Shown: positions 8,901 through 11,268 of the stretch, piece after piece | Position numbering within the stretch: position 1 is the stretch's first letter | How the letters are laid out: each line of letters opens with the position of its first letter | Origin: Obelidium mucronatum | Lineage: Eukaryota; Chytridiomycota; Chytridiomycetes; Chytridiales; Chytriomycetaceae | Direction: 5' to 3' | Assembly (NCBI GenBank): GCA_025765595.1 | Contig: JAIVFH010000654.1 | Span: 1 to 11,268 of the forward strand | Length of the DNA: 11,268 nt | The notes under the pieces: generated by a model | Told to the model about the DNA's origin: nothing | Databases searched by the model: none | Seen by the model: the letters and a program-made list of their open reading frames with translations, nothing else | Position numbers and translations under genes: made by a program

Positions 8901-8978
8901 AACCACAAAATAATTGATTCCCCGTACAGAATATAAACAGAAAAGAAGGGGGCTCCTAAATTTCGTTTGATCAATCAC

Positions 8979-9959
8979 ATGAACTCTGATCAAATCATTC
9001 CTGCTACTACAGCATTCGTAGTTTCAAACAATCAAGAAGCTATTGTTCAAACTAGCTCTACAATAGCAGACGAACTTCCATTAGCCACAATTGATGTTCC
9101 TGCGGTAGTACCAAAACCCGCTGCCGCTCCTCATCAGCTTCAACCCGTCACTGCTACAGGAGTTTCAACAATACCCGCCCCTCGAACCACGGCGTCAGTT
9201 ATTTTCCCAACCACGAAATCAACTTCCATTCAAGCGCTACCAATCACTTCCACCTTTTCTCCCAGTGTCTCCATTGAATCATCATCATCAACATCATCAT
9301 CAACCTCAACAACATCCAAATTCACAATCCCCGCCATCGCAGCAGCTCTCGCCCTTCTCTTCGTGACAGCATTTATGATATTCCAACACCGAAAGAGTGG
9401 CAACCGGAAAAAGAAGCTTCAAAATGATTTGGAAACTCAACCCATCCCAGATGCTACATTGAAGGCGATTCGTGCAAAGAATCATCGCTCCATGATGCTT
9501 CTTGAACAGCAGCAAATGGATCGAATTCCAATAATCGTGCATGTACCGCAGACTACTGAATCAATTGCAAGTACGGTTGATGGGAGCTACAGTGACAATG
9601 ACTCGACAAGAAAATTGACTGCCAGCACCACATCCAATTACACTGCTGCTTCTACTACCACTTCTAGCGCCAATAAAATAATCTTTGGATACATTATGCT
9701 GGAAGGAGACGATCGGAAATGGCCAGTGGCAAAAGCAAATGGCGGCGGACGCTGGGTTTCCATACTAAACGAGAACCGGGCCGTGTTTGAAGGCGCCTCG
9801 GTAGACGATGATAGCAAGGTTACAATCATGCATTCTGTAGAATTTGCTCGGCATGTTTTCGAATCACAACTGCAAGAACTGGTTGGGGAAATTAAAGGTT
9901 GCAGTCAAGATTATGTGGATTCGTGGGAACTCTTGTTTGCAATTTTTGAGAGGATATAA
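8979..9959 (+). CDS. Array gene 3: single-pass membrane protein with C-terminal WPVAKA domain
   Basis: This is the shortest copy with the full architecture, 326 residues. The N-terminal region, 1-114, is rich in Ser, Thr, Ala and Pro and ends in a run of Ser/Thr encoded by a TCA/ACA microsatellite. A membrane helix at about 115-135 (FTIPAIAAALALLFV) is followed by QHRKSGNRKKK. The linker contains a short Gln-rich stretch (MLLEQQQMD). Residues 232-326 carry the shared domain: GYIMLEGDDRKWPVAKANGGG, then RWVSILNENRAVFEG and the ending VDSWELLFAIFERI. It has small insertions compared with copies 1 and 2 (DD before RKW and an extra Gly). The start is the first ATG of the frame (8979). No signal peptide is visible. 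Function is unknown; membership of the family is clear. Confidence 0.85.
   Translation: MNSDQIIPATTAFVVSNNQEAIVQTSSTIADELPLATIDVPAVVPKPAAAPHQLQPVTATGVSTIPAPRTTASVIFPTTKSTSIQALPITSTFSPSVSIESSSSTSSSTSTTSKFTIPAIAAALALLFVTAFMIFQHRKSGNRKKKLQNDLETQPIPDATLKAIRAKNHRSMMLLEQQQMDRIPIIVHVPQTTESIASTVDGSYSDNDSTRKLTASTTSNYTAASTTTSSANKIIFGYIMLEGDDRKWPVAKANGGGRWVSILNENRAVFEGASVDDDSKVTIMHSVEFARHVFESQLQELVGEIKGCSQDYVDSWELLFAIFERI
9279..9304 (+). repeat. TCA/ACA microsatellite inside array gene 3
   Basis: ATCATCATCATCAACATCATCATCAAC is a trinucleotide-type tract that encodes a Ser/Thr run just outside the membrane helix. It keeps the reading frame, so length variation would only stretch the stalk. Confidence 0.7.
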
Positions 9960-9960
9960 A

Positions 9961-9984
9961 TGGAGAGATGGAGAGATAGAGAGA
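9961..9984 (+). repeat. Short tandem repeat (TGGAGAGA-type, three units)
   Basis: Two copies of TGGAGAGA and one TAGAGAGA follow directly after the stop codon of array gene 3. It is low-complexity purine sequence with no assigned role. Confidence 0.6.
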
Positions 9985-10155
9985 TCAAGATTTCAAATAT
10001 ACATAAAATGTCTATTTTTAGATTTAAAATTTTTCCGTCAGCAAGAATGTGGGGGAGTATGAAATTTTCTTGCTTTAGAAGTGGTGATTTGATCAAAAAA
10101 TTCTTTCTCGCAGTACATTCACATTTCTTGGCCCGGATGGTAAAGAAAAACGAAA

Positions 10156-11069
10156 ATGAAAGATCCAAAACCGTATGGCCATGCTGTCGCTCATGATGGG
10201 ATGGGTTCTCAGCCCCCGATTCAAGACCATGGAAAAGATAACCATGGAATGATTTGGCGTCCAGCAGGAGGCATCGTAGTACCAAAGACTTGGTCTTATC
10301 AAGCGTCTACTTCGTGTCTGCAAGAAACTTTTACTGCCTTGGACTTGACAGTTTCTTCCACCACTGACACAACTACGGCGTCAAAAACAAGATTGCCAAT
10401 GTGGACACCAGCAATGACCCGTCTGACGACAGCTATTATTTCATCAGCAACCTCAACAAAGTCAAAAAAGCCTCATTCTGGTAATCAAACTACCATGACC
10501 GTCTCTGCTACCACTATTACCCCCCACTTCTTCAGCAACAGAAAGTGTTTTCGAGGCTCCTTCTCCCAAAATCAACTTGATGATTGCAGTAGCTACCAGG
10601 TTTACACACCAACATTGGAAACCAAAACACCGACCGCTATCCAGCTTCACAGCATACCCCACTCCCAATCACCACCGAATCAAATCAGTTTCAAGAAGGC
10701 CAAGTAGCGGACTCAGCTCCGTCTTTATTGTCCTCGGCATTAAACTTCAGCTCGACACCAACAACAACATCAAACCCAGAACTCCCTGTGGACCAACAAT
10801 ACCACAGTGCACCTCAAAACCCTCTCAACTACTCATACATTCCAATTATATTTGTTCTGGCATTATTATTGAGTGTTGCCGTCTTTCTGTTTCTGACGAT
10901 GCGAAAGTTTTGGCTTCCATATGCAGCTGAAGCAGCAACAGGATGTAAAAGTCTTGAGTCCCAAGATACGATTTCCATAAGAAATGCGTCAGTTTCAGCA
11001 GCAGCGCCGCACTCTTGGAAATATCATGCAAGAAAACAGGGTCAGCAGTTCAGGGTTGACATGTTCTGA
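10156..11069 (+). CDS. Array gene 4: membrane protein paralogue lacking the WPVAKA domain; two exons or frame-damaged
   Basis: The first frame from ATG 10156 runs as a Ser/Thr-rich segment. The second frame, open from 10593, encodes a Ser/Thr/Pro-rich stalk, a membrane helix (YIPIIFVLALLLSVAVFLFL) followed by MRKFW, and a tail of about 56 residues ending at the TGA at 11067-11069. Removing 10481-10599 joins them into 264 residues with the helix at about 189-208. The helix has the same early Pro as copies 1-3, which supports homology. The C-terminal WPVAKA domain is absent, and I found no remnant of it before the window ends. Alternatively this is a decaying copy: frame +2 between 10499 and 10589 also reads as a Ser/Pro/Glu-rich stalk (PPTSSATESVFEAPSP), as expected after two small indels. 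Intact short form and pseudogene are both open. Confidence 0.5.
10481..10599 (+). other. Candidate 119-nt intron in array gene 4
   Basis: The donor is CTG/GTAATC and the acceptor CTACCAG/G ends at 10599, skipping the in-frame TGA, TGA and TAG stops at 10578-10592. The length is 2 modulo 3, as required to join the two frames. A branch-like TCAAC lies about 24 nt before the acceptor. The coding-like look of one frame inside it argues against the call. Confidence 0.35.
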
Positions 11070-11131
11070 GCATTTGAAGTTGCCTTCGTCCACAAGTCAC
11101 GTTACAACGCTTTCTCTCATTTCTGTTGATG

Positions 11132-11137
11132 AATAAA
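11132..11137 (+). terminator. Polyadenylation signal AATAAA after array gene 4
   Basis: AATAAA lies 63 nt after the stop codon of array gene 4. It suggests the gene is transcribed and ends here without the missing C-terminal domain. Confidence 0.45.
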
Positions 11138-11268
11138 TGAGAGTATGTTGCCACTTGTTGGTAAAAGCTATTTTGGATCGCAGCAGCCAACGCAGCAGCT
11201 ACACTCATTTTCCCGTATAACGCATGACCAATGTTTGTTGCAGCATTGATCTGTCAGAAACTAAAATC

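Noticed and set aside
8716..8913. 65-codon frame starting with ATG over the stop of array gene 2, with a hydrophobic signal-like start
   Set aside because: It could be a signal-peptide exon for array gene 3, but no acceptable donor links it to that gene and the other copies have no counterpart. The ATGA overlap is not meaningful in a eukaryote.
8966..10096. Palindromic TTGATCAA before array genes 3 (8966-8973) and 4 (10089-10096)
   Set aside because: An 8-bp palindrome in AT-rich DNA is expected by chance, and genes 1 and 2 lack it.

Overview
The window looks like nuclear DNA from an early-diverging fungus, most likely a chytrid; the phylum is an inference. It carries a eukaryotic ubiquitin-S31 ribosomal fusion gene, an F-box plus ankyrin-repeat protein of a kind common in chytrids, short GT-AG introns with CTGAC/TTAAC branch-like sequences, AATAAA signals, and very tight gene spacing. 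There is no sign of operons, ribosome binding sites, rRNA, tRNA, CRISPR or transposons.

Layout. Positions 1-1149 (+) hold an unrecognised Ser-rich gene. Its first reading block begins at what looks like a splice acceptor, and its introns are only partly resolved. It converges tail to tail on an F-box/ankyrin gene at 1169-1978 (-). A shared upstream region of 543 bp then leads to the ubiquitin-eS31 gene at 2522-2983 (+). That region contains a near-palindrome, a strong TATA box and a probable 5'UTR intron. Only 115 bp later comes a secreted glycoside hydrolase family 2 enzyme, 3099-5397 (+). It looks frameshifted in the raw sequence, but a 70-nt intron (4506-4575) restores it to one 742-residue protein. 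It keeps both catalytic glutamates yet has an unusual His/Asn exchange and other changes around the active site.

Positions 5569-11069 (+) hold the most interesting part: a head-to-tail array of four single-pass membrane proteins. Each has a Ser/Thr/Pro-rich N-terminal region without a signal peptide, one membrane helix with a Pro at its start, a basic stop-transfer sequence, and a low-complexity tail. Copies 1-3 end in the same roughly 85-residue C-terminal domain with the core [RK]WPVAKAxGG(G)RWV, which I do not recognise as any named family. Copy 4 lacks that domain and is in one piece only if a 119-nt intron, or frameshifts, are assumed.

How they fit together. The ubiquitin-eS31 and GH2 genes are housekeeping and secreted-digestion functions that happen to be neighbours. 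The four membrane proteins look like a lineage-specific tandem expansion, perhaps of cell-surface sensors or adhesins with a new cytosolic module. The topology is inferred from the positive-inside rule, and the function is unknown.
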